Assembly (NCBI GenBank): GCA_964395095.1
Contig: CAYMZZ010000003.1
Location: 186,001 to 250,000 of the forward strand
Direction: 5' to 3'
DNA from: CAYMZZ01 sp964395095
Lineage (GTDB): Bacteria; Bacteroidota; Bacteroidia; Chitinophagales; Chitinophagaceae
DNA length: 64,000 nt
Both the position numbers and the translations under genes were made by a program. The notes under the pieces were generated by a model. That model was not told where the DNA came from. It searched no databases and saw nothing but the letters and a program-made list of their open reading frames with translations. Below are positions 1-9,419 of the stretch, piece by piece. Within the stretch, counting starts at the first letter, position 1. Every line of letters starts with the position of its first letter.

Positions 1-2
1 GC

Positions 3-500
3 TATGCGGCGATTGTGTTTCTCCAAACTACCGGTGATGTGTTGGGCGTGGAAGGTGAGAAAGCGTTCCAGCGCTATATTCAGGGTGGGGGAGGATTTGT
101 GGGCGTACATGCCGCCGCCGACACCGAGTACAATTGGCCCTGGTTCAATCAATTGGTGGGCGCTTATTTCCACAGCCATCCCGAGCAGCAGCAGGGTCTG
201 CTGAAAGTGGTGGATGCTGATTTTCCTGCCACCAAAAATATTCCCCGCGACTGGAGCAAATGGGATGAGTGGTACAACTTTAAAAGCACGCATTGGGATC
301 GGGTAAAAGTGCTGATAAAGCTGGATGAAAGAACCATAAAGGGAGGTATCCATGGCGACAACCATCCTATTGCCTGGTATCATTACTTCAATGGTGGCAG
401 AAGTTTCTATACGGGATTGGGTCATACGGAAGCTTCCTATACCGATGAAATTTTTCTGCAGCACTTGCTGGGCGGCATTCAATGGGCCATGGACCGATAA
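3..500 (+). CDS. ThuA-like domain protein, 5' end outside window
   Basis: The reading frame is open from the left edge (first full codon at position 3), so the N-terminus is missing. The visible 165 residues match the C-terminal half of the ThuA (trehalose-utilisation-like, class I glutamine-amidotransferase-fold) family: a conserved GGGFVGVHAAADTE segment, a later HP(I/V)AWYH segment, and a closing GLGHTEASY motif typical of Bacteroidota ThuA proteins. These domains are often secreted and found in carbohydrate-related proteins, but the biochemical role of this one is not known. It ends 3 bp before the convergent MFS gene. Confidence 0.8.
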   Translation, partial: YAAIVFLQTTGDVLGVEGEKAFQRYIQGGGGFVGVHAAADTEYNWPWFNQLVGAYFHSHPEQQQGLLKVVDADFPATKNIPRDWSKWDEWYNFKSTHWDRVKVLIKLDERTIKGGIHGDNHPIAWYHYFNGGRSFYTGLGHTEASYTDEIFLQHLLGGIQWAMDR

Positions 501-502
501 GC

Positions 503-1789
503 CTAATGCAGGGCCTTGAGCCGCGATACCATGAAGCTAATGCTAAGCCCCAGCAGGGCTATCGCCGCAAAGGAATATCGTAAACTGGTGAGTTCCGCAA
601 TAAAACCAATCAATGGTGGCCCGATCAGGAAACCGAGAAAGCTGATGCTCGATACCGCCGCAAGCGCCATACCTGACGGAATCTTTGAAACACGGGTAGT
701 ACTGCTATATACCATGGGTACGATGGAAGATACACCCAGGCCCACCAGCAAAAAGCCAATAGTTGCAGGTATTAATTGAGGGAACAAGACGGAAATAAAC
801 AGACCGGAAGAAATAAGGATTCCGCTGTATTGCAATAGTCGCTTCCGGCCAAAGCGAAGAATGAGCTTATCGCCCGCGAAGCGGCCCGAAGCCATCATCA
901 CCATAAAGGAAATATAACCCAGCGTAACCAGATTTGGCGGAGCTTTCACCACTTCTTTAAAGTAAACACCGCTCCAGTCAAACATGGCTCCCTCACTGGC
1001 CATGCTGCAAAAACCAATAATACCCAACTGCACCAGCATGGCATCGGGTTTGGCAAAAAATCTTCGCTTTTCGGTAACGGCTGCCCTGCCCCGCTGCAAA
1101 TAGTACTGGCCGAAAATAACCGTACAGATCACCAGGCCTGCCACCAGCCAAAAATGCGTATAGGTGCTCCAACCCAGGCTGATGATGAGTAGGCCCAGTA
1201 ACCCACCCGTAAAACCCGCTGTACTCCATACGCCATGAAACGACGTCATGATGGGTCGGCCAAAAGCTTTTTCGGCGCGAATGGCCTGGGTATTGACGGA
1301 AATATTGCACATGTTGCCCACAACACCAAAGGCAAATAAGGCCAGCGCCAGTTGCCAGTCTGTGGCGGCCAGGCCAATGTTGGTGAGACTGATGGCATAG
1401 AGAGGCGCGGCAATGCGTAATACCTTGCGACTTCCGAATTGCGTAACCAGTCTGCCGGAAAATGGCATGGCCAGCAACTGGCCCGCGGGCAGGGCCAGCA
1501 GTATGGCGCCCAGGGCCGCTTCGGAAAGATCCAGACTGGTTTTAATGGCGGGTATACGACTGGCCCAGGTGGAAAAGCACAAACCCTGGCAAAAAAAGAA
1601 AATGGAAACTACCCACCTGATCTGCCGCAGGGAAAGCAATGGCCCTTCCTGTCCGGCAGTAGCTGAGCCGGAGGATATATCCTGGCTGACGGGGGGAGAG
1701 CCAGCCATTCGCGAACGCCATGGCCAACGCATGGTTCGAATGATGAATTGGTGGTTTGCTAAATATTGATTGCGATCACTGTTTTTCAT
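503..1789 (-). CDS. MFS transporter, YbjJ-like
   Basis: A 428-residue polytopic inner-membrane protein with about 12 hydrophobic segments after a basic, probably cytoplasmic N-terminus of about 55 residues. The first helix holds FFFCQGLCFSTWASRIPAIK and is followed by SGRLVTQFGSRKVL, the usual loop between MFS helices 2 and 3. A conserved SFHGVWSTAGFTGG segment resembles E. coli YbjJ and related sugar/drug-type MFS proteins. The substrate cannot be read from the sequence. The N-terminus is longer than usual and downstream Met codons (residues 20 and 28) are possible starts; the upstream start is kept because a -7 box lies about 40 bp before it. Confidence 0.85.
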   Translation of the reverse strand: MKNSDRNQYLANHQFIIRTMRWPWRSRMAGSPPVSQDISSGSATAGQEGPLLSLRQIRWVVSIFFFCQGLCFSTWASRIPAIKTSLDLSEAALGAILLALPAGQLLAMPFSGRLVTQFGSRKVLRIAAPLYAISLTNIGLAATDWQLALALFAFGVVGNMCNISVNTQAIRAEKAFGRPIMTSFHGVWSTAGFTGGLLGLLIISLGWSTYTHFWLVAGLVICTVIFGQYYLQRGRAAVTEKRRFFAKPDAMLVQLGIIGFCSMASEGAMFDWSGVYFKEVVKAPPNLVTLGYISFMVMMASGRFAGDKLILRFGRKRLLQYSGILISSGLFISVLFPQLIPATIGFLLVGLGVSSIVPMVYSSTTRVSKIPSGMALAAVSSISFLGFLIGPPLIGFIAELTSLRYSFAAIALLGLSISFMVSRLKALH

Positions 1790-1829
1790 CTGCCCTTATT
1801 ATTAGGGGTAAACAGGCAGGCAATCACTG

Positions 1830-1837
1830 CAAAGGTA
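1830..1837 (-). promoter_or_regulatory. Candidate -7 box for the MFS gene
   Basis: On the minus strand this reads TACCTTTG, a full match to the Bacteroidota -7 consensus TAnnTTTG, about 40 bp upstream of the MFS start. No clear -33 TTTG was found at the expected distance, so this is only a candidate. Confidence 0.4.
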
Positions 1838-1944
1838 GGTTTTACGGGTCAGCACAGTGTAAATAAACCCGCTCCGGGGCTACCGGCTTGCATTTCCGCG
1901 GATAATGTACTATTTTTTCGCTCCCTTAGTATCCCTTCCAGCCT

Positions 1945-3336
1945 ATGAGACCACTGTCACAAATTTTGGTATTTCAAACCCGCGATCCCCAATCGGGGGA
2001 AAGCGCTCCGCTGCAATGGATGCGAAGTGCCTGGCGTCGCACGCTTGCACGTTTGCTGCGCGTGAAGCGGCTGGGCATTGGACAGGGGATGAGTCTCCGC
2101 GACCGGAATAAGCTGGCCATTTTCAATTTTCTCAATTTCTTTCAATTCTGTACCGGCATCCTGCTACCCTTTCTATTCTTCTTACTCACACCTGATATTC
2201 CCGCCCAGGCCTGGGTATTTGCTTTTCTGCCGCCCCTGGTGAGTTTGTTGGTGTTGGTACTGAATGCACGCCGCCAGTTCAATACAGCGTTACTCATTTA
2301 TTTTGTACTCTATCCTTTTAGTACCTGCCTCGCATATATCAATGGCATCAACCTGGGGATTGAGTTATCGTTTGTGCTATATGGGATTCTTTCCGTATTC
2401 TTTATCCGCGATCGCAGTTATATGATCTGTTCCATTGGCTTTTCCATGATCAGCTATTTCGTTTTAGCCGTTATGTTGAAGCGCTACCCTTTTCAACTGG
2501 AGCAGGCCAATTATATCGCTTACCTGCTTAACCAGGCCATCGCTATTCTCTATATATTTTATGGTCTTTTTCTGCTGCAGGCGGAAAATGCCCGCTTTAG
2601 CCGAAGCCTGATGGCGGCCAACGCGGCCATGCAAAAGCAGGCGGCGGAATTGCAGGAACTGAACAGCCTGAAAAGCAAATTATTCTCCGTTATATCGCAC
2701 GATCTCAAAGCGCCGATGTATGCCCTGCGCAATTTGTTTGAAAGCATACAGTCGCAGGATTTGCCCGGCCGCGAAATCAAGCAAATGATACCGGAGATCA
2801 AAAAAGACCTGAATGATACAGTAGGGCTGATGGAAAACCTCCTGCAATGGTCGCGTAGCCAGATGCAGGCCGATATGGCGCGTCCGGGTTCCATTGAGTT
2901 GCACGCATTGATGGAAGATGTGCTCCGGGTATTGCACCTGCAGGCGCAGGGTAAGGGGATAGAAGTGAAGCTGGCCATAAAGCCGGGCACGAATGCCTGG
3001 GCTGATGCGGATATGCTACACCTTGTTTTACGCAACCTGCTATCCAATGCCATTAAATTTACCAAACCCGGCGGCCATGTGGAAATGGGTGCGCGGAATA
3101 TAGATGGCGGCGTGGAACTTTTTGTGCTCGACTCGGGCAATGGAATTGCGCCCGAAATATTGACCAAAATAGAAGCGGGAGAATTCCATAGCAGCTATGG
3201 TACCAACCATGAGCAGGGTACCGGCCTGGGCCTGCTGCTTTGCCGCGAGTTTCTCGGACGCAATCAAAGCCAGCTTAGAATTGACACCATACCAGGCACC
3301 GGCAGCCGTTTTTCCTTCCGACTTCCCAAAGCATAA
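1945..3336 (+). CDS. Membrane sensor histidine kinase
   Basis: 463 residues. A cytoplasmic N-terminus of about 60 residues leads into five or six membrane helices (about 65-215), with no separate sensor domain, so sensing may involve the membrane part. A short coiled coil (about 220-243) precedes the HisKA dimerisation domain with SVISHDLKAP, phospho-acceptor His252. The ATP-binding domain follows: N box NLLSNAIKFT, G1 box LDSGNGIAP and G2 box GTGLGL. It is a standard type I kinase lacking receiver or output domains, and no response regulator is adjacent, so its partner is encoded elsewhere. The start is uncertain, since MSLRDRN at residue 50 is also plausible. Confidence 0.88.
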   Translation: MRPLSQILVFQTRDPQSGESAPLQWMRSAWRRTLARLLRVKRLGIGQGMSLRDRNKLAIFNFLNFFQFCTGILLPFLFFLLTPDIPAQAWVFAFLPPLVSLLVLVLNARRQFNTALLIYFVLYPFSTCLAYINGINLGIELSFVLYGILSVFFIRDRSYMICSIGFSMISYFVLAVMLKRYPFQLEQANYIAYLLNQAIAILYIFYGLFLLQAENARFSRSLMAANAAMQKQAAELQELNSLKSKLFSVISHDLKAPMYALRNLFESIQSQDLPGREIKQMIPEIKKDLNDTVGLMENLLQWSRSQMQADMARPGSIELHALMEDVLRVLHLQAQGKGIEVKLAIKPGTNAWADADMLHLVLRNLLSNAIKFTKPGGHVEMGARNIDGGVELFVLDSGNGIAPEILTKIEAGEFHSSYGTNHEQGTGLGLLLCREFLGRNQSQLRIDTIPGTGSRFSFRLPKA

Positions 3337-3358
3337 AAAAAAGACCGGGCTACCGGTC
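3335..3358 (-). terminator. Intrinsic terminator of gcvP
   Basis: On the minus strand a GACCGG / TAGC / CCGGTC hairpin is followed by eight T. It lies 25 bp past the gcvP stop and overlaps the stop of the convergent histidine kinase. Confidence 0.85.
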
Positions 3359-3382
3359 CTCTGTAAAATCTTTTTCTATTTA

Positions 3383-6256
3383 TCAACTCTCCGCATAAGC
3401 TTCTACCGGTTCGCAGGTGCAAATCAGGTTGCGATCGCCATGCGTATTGTTGACCCTTGCCACCGAAGGCCAGAATTTGTTCAGCCCTACATAAGGTAGC
3501 GGGAATGCCGCTTCTTCCCTGGTGTAAGGACGATCCCAGTTATTGCCGCAAACCACCATCTGCGTATGCGGCGCCATTTTCAGGGCATTCTGTTTACGAT
3601 CCATTTCTCCTTTCTCTATCTTTTCAATTTCCGCGCGGATGGCGAGCAGCGCATCGCAAAACCTGTCGAGCTCCGCCTGGTCCTCACTCTCGGTGGGTTC
3701 GATCATGATGGTACCCGGCACCGGAAAGCTCATAGTGGGAGCATGGAAGCCATAGTCCATCAAACGTTTCGCCACATCTTCCGCTTCTATTTCCGCTGAT
3801 TTTTTGAAGGGGCGCAGATCTACAATAAACTCATGCGCACATTGTCCGTTGTGATTGGTATAGAGAATATCAAAGGCATCGGCCAGGCGGGCGCGCATAT
3901 AGTTGGCATTGAGAATGGCGAATTCCGTAGCGGCTTTCACACCTTCGGCGCCCAGCATCCGGATATAGCCATAGGAGATCAGCAGGATGCTGGCGCTGCC
4001 AAATGGCGCGGCAGATACAGCCGTGTTGCCGACAACATCGCCCTTCAGGCTTACATGGCCGGGCAAAAACTCAGCCAGGTGCTGCTTTACACAAATGGGA
4101 CCCATGCCGGGACCACCACCGCCATGCGGAATGGCGAAGGTCTTGTGCAAATTGAGGTGGCATACATCCGCGCCTATTAATCCGGGCGCGGTTAATCCTA
4201 CCTGCGCGTTCATATTGGCGCCATCCATATACACCTGTCCACCGTATTGATGTATGATAGCGGTAATTTCCTTCACCGTTTCTTCATACACACCATAGGT
4301 GCTGGGGTAAGTGATCATGATGCCCGAAAGGGTATCAGCATATTGAGCAGCTTTGGCTTTGAGGTCATCTATATCAATATAACCATTCTCCAGGGCCTTT
4401 ACCACTACCACTTTCATGCCTGCCATGACGGCCGAGGCAGGGTTGGTGCCATGGGCTGATATCGGGATCAACATCACATTCCGATGGTGATCGCCACGGC
4501 TTTTGTGATAGCCCCTGATCGCAAGCAAGCCGGCATACTCGCCTTGCGCGCCACTATTGGGTTGCAAACTACAGGCATCGAAAGCCGTTATTTCGCAGAG
4601 ATAGCGGCTCAGTTCTTTCACGATAAATTGGTAACCTTCGGTTTGATTAGCCGGGGCAAAAGGATGAATCCGGCTCCAGTGCGACCAGCTCAGCGGCATC
4701 ATTTCCGAAGCGGCGTTAAGCTTCATGGTACAACTGCCCAGCGAGATCATGGAGGTGTTCAGCGAAAGGTCCTTATTCTCCAGGCTCTTGATATACCGCA
4801 TCATCATGCTTTCGCTGCGATGGGTATTGAATACCGGGTGCGTAAGATAAGGGCTGGTGCGGGTGAGCGCGCTGGGGATATGGTTTAGTTCAGCATCCTG
4901 CTGAATGGTAAAGCTTACCGGTTTTTCGGAGGTTTCAAAACAGGCGATCAGGTCATAGAGATCATCTACGGTAGTGGTTTCATCGATCGAAATGCCAACC
5001 CTTCCATTGCTGAAATAGCGGAGATTGATCTGCAATTGCTCGGCTTTCTCCCGAATGGCAGCCTGGTTATCGGTTTCTATGCAAAGCGTATCGAAGTACT
5101 GACCGGAGCAGAGGCTGTAGCCAAGCTCTTCCAGGGCTTCTGCCAGAGTTTGGGTGAGCAGGGCCACACGCTTGGCAATTGTCTTCAACCCATCCGGACC
5201 ATGAAATACGGCATACATCGCGGCCATATTGGCCAGCAATGCCTGCGCCGTGCAGATATTGCTGGTGGCTTTCTCGCGTTTGATATGTTGCTCACGGGTT
5301 TGCAGGGCCATACGCAGGGCACGGTTGCCATTGGCATCAATGCTCACACCAATTATGCGACCGGGCATACTGCGCTTAAACTCATCGCGGGCGGAGAAGA
5401 AGGCGGCATGGGGGCCACCAAAACCCAGGGGTACGCCAAAGCGTTGGGCACTGCCCACAGCAACATCCGCACCCAGCTCTCCCGGAGCGGTCAGCAAAGT
5501 AAGCGCCAGCAGGTCGGTGGCCATGGCCACCAAAGCCCCCTGCGCATGGGCATCGGCAATAAACTGCCGGTAGTCTTCCACCGATCCCAGATTATTGGGG
5601 TATTGTATAAGCGCACCAAAATAGTGATGGTCAAGCCTGGCATCGCGATAATCGCCCTGTACAATTTCAATACCGATGGGCTCCGCGCGGGTTAACAGCA
5701 CATCGAGTGTTTGGGGAAAAACATGCTGGTCTACAAAAAACTTTGGCCGCTCAATATGATCCTGGCGGTTAAGGCTGTTGAAGAACATGGTCATGGCTTC
5801 CGCGGCAGCCGTGCCTTCATCCAGCAACGAAGCGTTGGCGATGGGCAGGGCGGTGAGATCGCTCACCAGGGTTTGAAAGTTCAACAGGCTTTCCAACCGA
5901 CCCTGCGAAATCTCGGCCTGGTAGGGAGTGTACTGGGTATACCAGCCCGGGTTCTCAAAAACATTACGCAGAATGACCGATGGCGTAATGGTATCATAGT
6001 ACCCCTGACCGATATAATTGCGGTACACTTTATTCAGCAACGAAACTTCTTTAATATGTTTCAGGTACTCATGCTCGCTCATGGCGGAGGGCAAATTCAA
6101 CCCCTTTTTCATGCGGATGGCGGGCGGCACGGTTTTGTCAATCAGGGAATCAAGGGTAGGCTCCCCAATAAGGCGGAGCATTGCCGCTTTTTCCTTTTCA
6201 TCGGGACCAATATGTCTTTGCAGAAATTCGACGGATTGCTGTTCAAATAGTGTCAT
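3383..6256 (-). CDS. gcvP: Glycine dehydrogenase (decarboxylating), P-protein
   Basis: 957 residues, the usual length of the fused P-protein that decarboxylates glycine and passes the aminomethyl group to the lipoyl arm of GcvH. The N-terminal half starts with FLQRHIGP, typical of the family. The C-terminal half holds the PLP site HLNLHKTFAIPHGGGGPG, with the Schiff-base lysine at about residue 705. The conserved STYGVYEE and DGANMNAQVG segments are also present. No gcvT or gcvH lies next to it, so in this genome the cleavage system is split, as is common in Bacteroidota. A perfect hairpin terminator follows the gene. Confidence 0.97.
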   Translation of the reverse strand: MTLFEQQSVEFLQRHIGPDEKEKAAMLRLIGEPTLDSLIDKTVPPAIRMKKGLNLPSAMSEHEYLKHIKEVSLLNKVYRNYIGQGYYDTITPSVILRNVFENPGWYTQYTPYQAEISQGRLESLLNFQTLVSDLTALPIANASLLDEGTAAAEAMTMFFNSLNRQDHIERPKFFVDQHVFPQTLDVLLTRAEPIGIEIVQGDYRDARLDHHYFGALIQYPNNLGSVEDYRQFIADAHAQGALVAMATDLLALTLLTAPGELGADVAVGSAQRFGVPLGFGGPHAAFFSARDEFKRSMPGRIIGVSIDANGNRALRMALQTREQHIKREKATSNICTAQALLANMAAMYAVFHGPDGLKTIAKRVALLTQTLAEALEELGYSLCSGQYFDTLCIETDNQAAIREKAEQLQINLRYFSNGRVGISIDETTTVDDLYDLIACFETSEKPVSFTIQQDAELNHIPSALTRTSPYLTHPVFNTHRSESMMMRYIKSLENKDLSLNTSMISLGSCTMKLNAASEMMPLSWSHWSRIHPFAPANQTEGYQFIVKELSRYLCEITAFDACSLQPNSGAQGEYAGLLAIRGYHKSRGDHHRNVMLIPISAHGTNPASAVMAGMKVVVVKALENGYIDIDDLKAKAAQYADTLSGIMITYPSTYGVYEETVKEITAIIHQYGGQVYMDGANMNAQVGLTAPGLIGADVCHLNLHKTFAIPHGGGGPGMGPICVKQHLAEFLPGHVSLKGDVVGNTAVSAAPFGSASILLISYGYIRMLGAEGVKAATEFAILNANYMRARLADAFDILYTNHNGQCAHEFIVDLRPFKKSAEIEAEDVAKRLMDYGFHAPTMSFPVPGTIMIEPTESEDQAELDRFCDALLAIRAEIEKIEKGEMDRKQNALKMAPHTQMVVCGNNWDRPYTREEAAFPLPYVGLNKFWPSVARVNNTHGDRNLICTCEPVEAYAES

Positions 6257-6386
6257 AATAATGCGGTGTATATGATGATGCAGTACCTGGCTTATTAACG
6301 ATTTAGCGGTGTGATTGTTTCGCCGGAAGGGGACAGGTAGCTGGCCACTTGATGCCAGACCCTATTTCGCTCCTGCTTGGGCGCTG

Positions 6387-6394
6387 CAAAGTTA
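6387..6394 (-). promoter_or_regulatory. Candidate -7 box for gcvP
   Basis: Reads TAACTTTG on the minus strand (TAnnTTTG consensus), about 130 bp upstream of the gcvP start in the divergent 237-bp spacer shared with the Cys-cluster gene. No riboswitch was recognised in the implied leader. Confidence 0.4.
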
Positions 6395-6493
6395 CGGGAG
6401 CGAAAGCAGAAAAATGGTGATCAGCGCCCCTGTGGAAAAACCTTTCTTAACTTCGCGGGATAGACCTGCATATACCGCCGGCACTGCGATTTT

Positions 6494-6985
6494 ATGGGTA
6501 AGGATATTCTACATAATTGGGAGAAGAAGTCGAAGGAGAGACAAAAATTATTCCGGCAACTATTGCAGCGAACGGATAAGAACCGTATTCTCAAACAGCT
6601 TCCCGACCTGCATGAGGAGGCAACAGCGGCTATAGACTGCCTGCAATGTGCCAACTGCTGCAAGAACTACTCCCCCCGTTTTAAAACACCGGATATCAAG
6701 CGCATTGCCAAAGTATTGGGTATGCGCGAGAGCGTTTTTATAGATACCTACCTGAAGGTGGACGAAGAGGGTGATTTTGTGGCAAAGACCCGACCCTGTC
6801 CCTTTTTAGGCGACGACAATTATTGCCGCATCTACGAGGACCGGCCTTCCGATTGCCGTCGATTTCCCTATACGGATGAGGATGTATTGTTCAAGCGTCC
6901 CGTTCTTACGCTGAAGAACAGCAGTTTTTGTCCGATCACTTACTATGTGTTGGAGAAATTGTACCAGGCCGGTAAGAATGGCTAA
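6494..6985 (+). CDS. YkgJ-type cysteine-cluster protein
   Basis: 163 residues. The Cys pattern CLQCANCCKNY (about residues 49-59), CPFLGDDNYC (about 102-111) and a closing PSDCRRFPY is the signature of the YkgJ / zinc- or iron-chelating CxxCxxCC family. The binding role is inferred from the family; the cellular function is not known. Its TAA stop overlaps the convergent stop codon of the metallo-hydrolase gene by 4 bp, which leaves no room for a separate terminator between them. Confidence 0.85.
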   Translation: MGKDILHNWEKKSKERQKLFRQLLQRTDKNRILKQLPDLHEEATAAIDCLQCANCCKNYSPRFKTPDIKRIAKVLGMRESVFIDTYLKVDEEGDFVAKTRPCPFLGDDNYCRIYEDRPSDCRRFPYTDEDVLFKRPVLTLKNSSFCPITYYVLEKLYQAGKNG

Positions 6986-7887
6986 CTGCCCGCTGTCAGT
7001 TCCTGGTAGGCGGTATCAAATAGTACGCCGGCAAATCCGGCCGGATCGGTCCAGTGTTCCATACCCGGAACTGTTTTTTCGGCTTTTATTTCGTCCCTGG
7101 TTTTCCCGGCCTGAATTTGCTTTTTCACATGATCAAATACGCTTTCAAAAAACAGTTTCATCTCCCGGAGAAACTCGCGGTTGGCTGTAACCTCATGGGG
7201 GTCCTGGCCATGCCCGCAGATGAATAGGGTTTTGCGATTGAAATCGTTGTAAGCCCGGTCGAGCACCAGCATCCAGTTTTCCATGGAAGCGCCGGCAGCC
7301 CTGTCGATATTGGGATAACGCCTGAGCGCCAGCAGGTCGCCCATGTGCACCACATTGGCCTTTTCAAAATGCACCAGTGCGTCGCCATTGGTATGCGCGG
7401 GACCGAAATAATGCAGGCAAATCTTTTCCCGGCCAACGTCTTCGCACCAGGCATCGTCAAATACCTGTGTGGGATAATACTGCGCTGCTTCATTTCCTCT
7501 CGCGGCTGCCTGTTTTTCCTGGTTGGCCCTGGAGTTTTTGTGCGCCAGCACATGTTTTACCTTGTCTCTGAAGGCGATATTGCCACCCGAATGATCGCCG
7601 TGATGATGCGTATTGATTAGTTTATCGAAGGGAGGGGTGTTGGTTTTTTCCAATTCGGCAATCAGTTGACCGGCCTGCTCGGGAAACTGGCTGTCGACTA
7701 CTACCAGGCTCGATTTATTCCGGAGAAAAAGGATAGTACCACCCCGACCCGTGAATAAAAAAAGATCGCGACGCAGGGGCTGAATCTTCCAGTCGTTCCA
7801 ATTGGACCAAAGAGAACCAGAAGCCTTGCCCAAAGCCAGAGCCCCGCCTGCTACCAGCGAATAACGCAAAAAATCACGCCTGTCCAT
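6982..7887 (-). CDS. Tat-exported metallo-beta-lactamase-fold hydrolase
   Basis: 301 residues. The N-terminus MDRRDFLRYSLVAGGALALG is a twin-arginine signal, so the folded protein should be exported to the periplasm. The metal site is THHHGDHSGG at about residues 92-101 (HxHxDH motif). Later ligands fit GPAHTNGDAL and the final FICGHG. This arrangement belongs to the general MBL-fold hydrolase group (quinoprotein-relay/SoxH-like). The substrate is not known and there is no reason to call it a beta-lactamase. The upstream 160 bp is a heptamer-repeat region. Confidence 0.85.
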   Translation of the reverse strand: MDRRDFLRYSLVAGGALALGKASGSLWSNWNDWKIQPLRRDLFLFTGRGGTILFLRNKSSLVVVDSQFPEQAGQLIAELEKTNTPPFDKLINTHHHGDHSGGNIAFRDKVKHVLAHKNSRANQEKQAAARGNEAAQYYPTQVFDDAWCEDVGREKICLHYFGPAHTNGDALVHFEKANVVHMGDLLALRRYPNIDRAAGASMENWMLVLDRAYNDFNRKTLFICGHGQDPHEVTANREFLREMKLFFESVFDHVKKQIQAGKTRDEIKAEKTVPGMEHWTDPAGFAGVLFDTAYQELTAGS

Positions 7888-7930
7888 GATTGATGATCTT
7901 GTAGGGCTAATATAGGAAGATTTTCGGGAG

Positions 7931-8090
7931 CAGTGAGTAGGGAGTAGGAAGTAGGGAGTAGGGAGTTGTAAGTTGTAAGGTGTAAGTAGGTTTTTCGTAG
8001 ATGATTAGAGAATGTAACTGCATAAATCAATTTTCTGTCTTCCAATCATCTTCTCACTGCCTACTTTCTACTCCCCACTCACTACTCTCT
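7931..8090. repeat. Intergenic heptamer repeats, inverted arms
   Basis: Left part 7931-7990 is a 7-bp-period array of GTGAGTA, GGAGTAG, GAAGTAG, GTTGTAA type words. Right part 8051-8090 holds the complementary words (CTACTTT, CTACTCC, CACTCAC). The region fills the space between two minus-strand genes and touches the stop codon of the MFS gene. Confidence 0.75.
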
Positions 8091-9349
8091 CAATACTGAA
8101 ATTTCCTCAGCCCGGGCGCTTTGAACCATGTAACGGCCACCACCAGCAAAGTCATGCATCCTCCAAACACTACCGAGGGCACCACACCCATCAGCCTCGA
8201 GGCCAGGCCGCTTTCGAACTGGCCCAGTTCATTGCTTGAGTTCACAAACATAGAGCTCACGCTGCTAACGCGGCCGCGCATATGATCAGGAGTCTTGAGT
8301 TGCATAACGGTGCCGCGAACAACAACGCTTACGCCATCGAGCATACCCGCCAGTATCAGGGCCAGGAAGGAAAGCAGAAAGAGTTCGGAAAGTGCGAAAA
8401 TGATAATGCATATGCCAAAACCCGCCACAGCGAGTATAAGTTTCTTGCCCTGGTTCTTCTTCATGGGGAATAATACCAGCAACACTACTACTATGATAGC
8501 GCCGATATCGATCGCCGCGTTAAGCCAGCCAAATCCTTTCGGGCCAATATGCAGGATATCGCTGGCATAAACCGGAACCATGGCTACGGCCCCGCCAAAT
8601 AATACCGCAAACATATCCAGCGCCATCGCGCCCAGTAGTTCCTTGGTGCGGAATACAAAGCGCAGGCCTTCGAGCATGCTTTCGAAAGTGCGTTTTTCGC
8701 CCTTGATTTCCGCCGGTGGCCGCGACTTTAGGCGGAACAGAAACAGCAGGGAAATAATCAACAATCCGCAAATGGTAGTAAGCGCGCCGGTATTGCCAAA
8801 CCAGGCGATCAGAAAACCGCCCATGGCATGACCGGTAACGCTGGCGCTGAGCCAGGCACCCTGGCTCCAGGTAGTGGCGTTCTGCAATAATTGCCTGGGC
8901 ACAATAGTGGCCAGGATGGCGGAGAATACCGGGCCGGTAAAGGAGCGGATGATGCCCGTGCAAAAGATAACGGCATAGATGCACCAGGATATCTCACGAT
9001 TGCTGAGACGGTCGCTGGTGAATGATGTTGACAAAAACAACAGCAGCGCTGCGGCGCAGGTGTACAGCATTACTCCGCGTAGCAGTAAGGTCTTTTTTCG
9101 GCTGATATCAATTACATGACCCGAGTAAAGGGCGAGGGTAAGGGCGGGTATCACTTCCGAAAGGCCAATCAGCCCTATGGCGAATGGATCCTTGGTGAGT
9201 TGGTAAATCCACCAGCCCACCAGGGTGCTCATCATGCGCAAGGCCATGATGAAGGTAAACCGTCCAAACATCAGGTGACGGTACTCCGCGATCCGCATCG
9301 CGGCCATTCTATCGTGGGTTTCCTGCGCGGGAAATGAAGAATCTTCCAT
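8090..9349 (-). CDS. MFS transporter, EntS-like
   Basis: 419 residues with about 12 membrane helices. The N-terminal pattern (EYRHLMFGRFTFIMALRMMSTLVGWWIYQLT) and the loop SGHVIDISRKKTLL resemble the EntS / MFS_3 branch, which includes enterobactin exporters and many uncharacterised drug-exporter-like proteins. In the middle, SRPPAEIKGEKRTFESMLEGLRFVF is a typical central cytoplasmic loop. A later MRGRVSSV segment matches the conserved loop of this branch. The cargo is not known and no siderophore genes are nearby. The TGA stop lies at the edge of a heptamer array. Confidence 0.85.
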   Translation of the reverse strand: MEDSSFPAQETHDRMAAMRIAEYRHLMFGRFTFIMALRMMSTLVGWWIYQLTKDPFAIGLIGLSEVIPALTLALYSGHVIDISRKKTLLLRGVMLYTCAAALLLFLSTSFTSDRLSNREISWCIYAVIFCTGIIRSFTGPVFSAILATIVPRQLLQNATTWSQGAWLSASVTGHAMGGFLIAWFGNTGALTTICGLLIISLLFLFRLKSRPPAEIKGEKRTFESMLEGLRFVFRTKELLGAMALDMFAVLFGGAVAMVPVYASDILHIGPKGFGWLNAAIDIGAIIVVVLLVLFPMKKNQGKKLILAVAGFGICIIIFALSELFLLSFLALILAGMLDGVSVVVRGTVMQLKTPDHMRGRVSSVSSMFVNSSNELGQFESGLASRLMGVVPSVVFGGCMTLLVVAVTWFKAPGLRKFQY

Positions 9350-9359
9350 TGTAGCGTGG

Positions 9360-9367
9360 CAAAGTTA
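9360..9367 (-). promoter_or_regulatory. Candidate -7 box for the EntS-like MFS gene
   Basis: TAACTTTG on the minus strand ends 11 bp before the annotated ATG. The implied transcript would be nearly leaderless, or translation starts at the internal Met15 (position 9307). Confidence 0.4.
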
Positions 9368-9419
9368 AGTAGCGGATGCAATACTTTATGCCAGGTTTCT
9401 GCCTGCCATACGGGTCCTA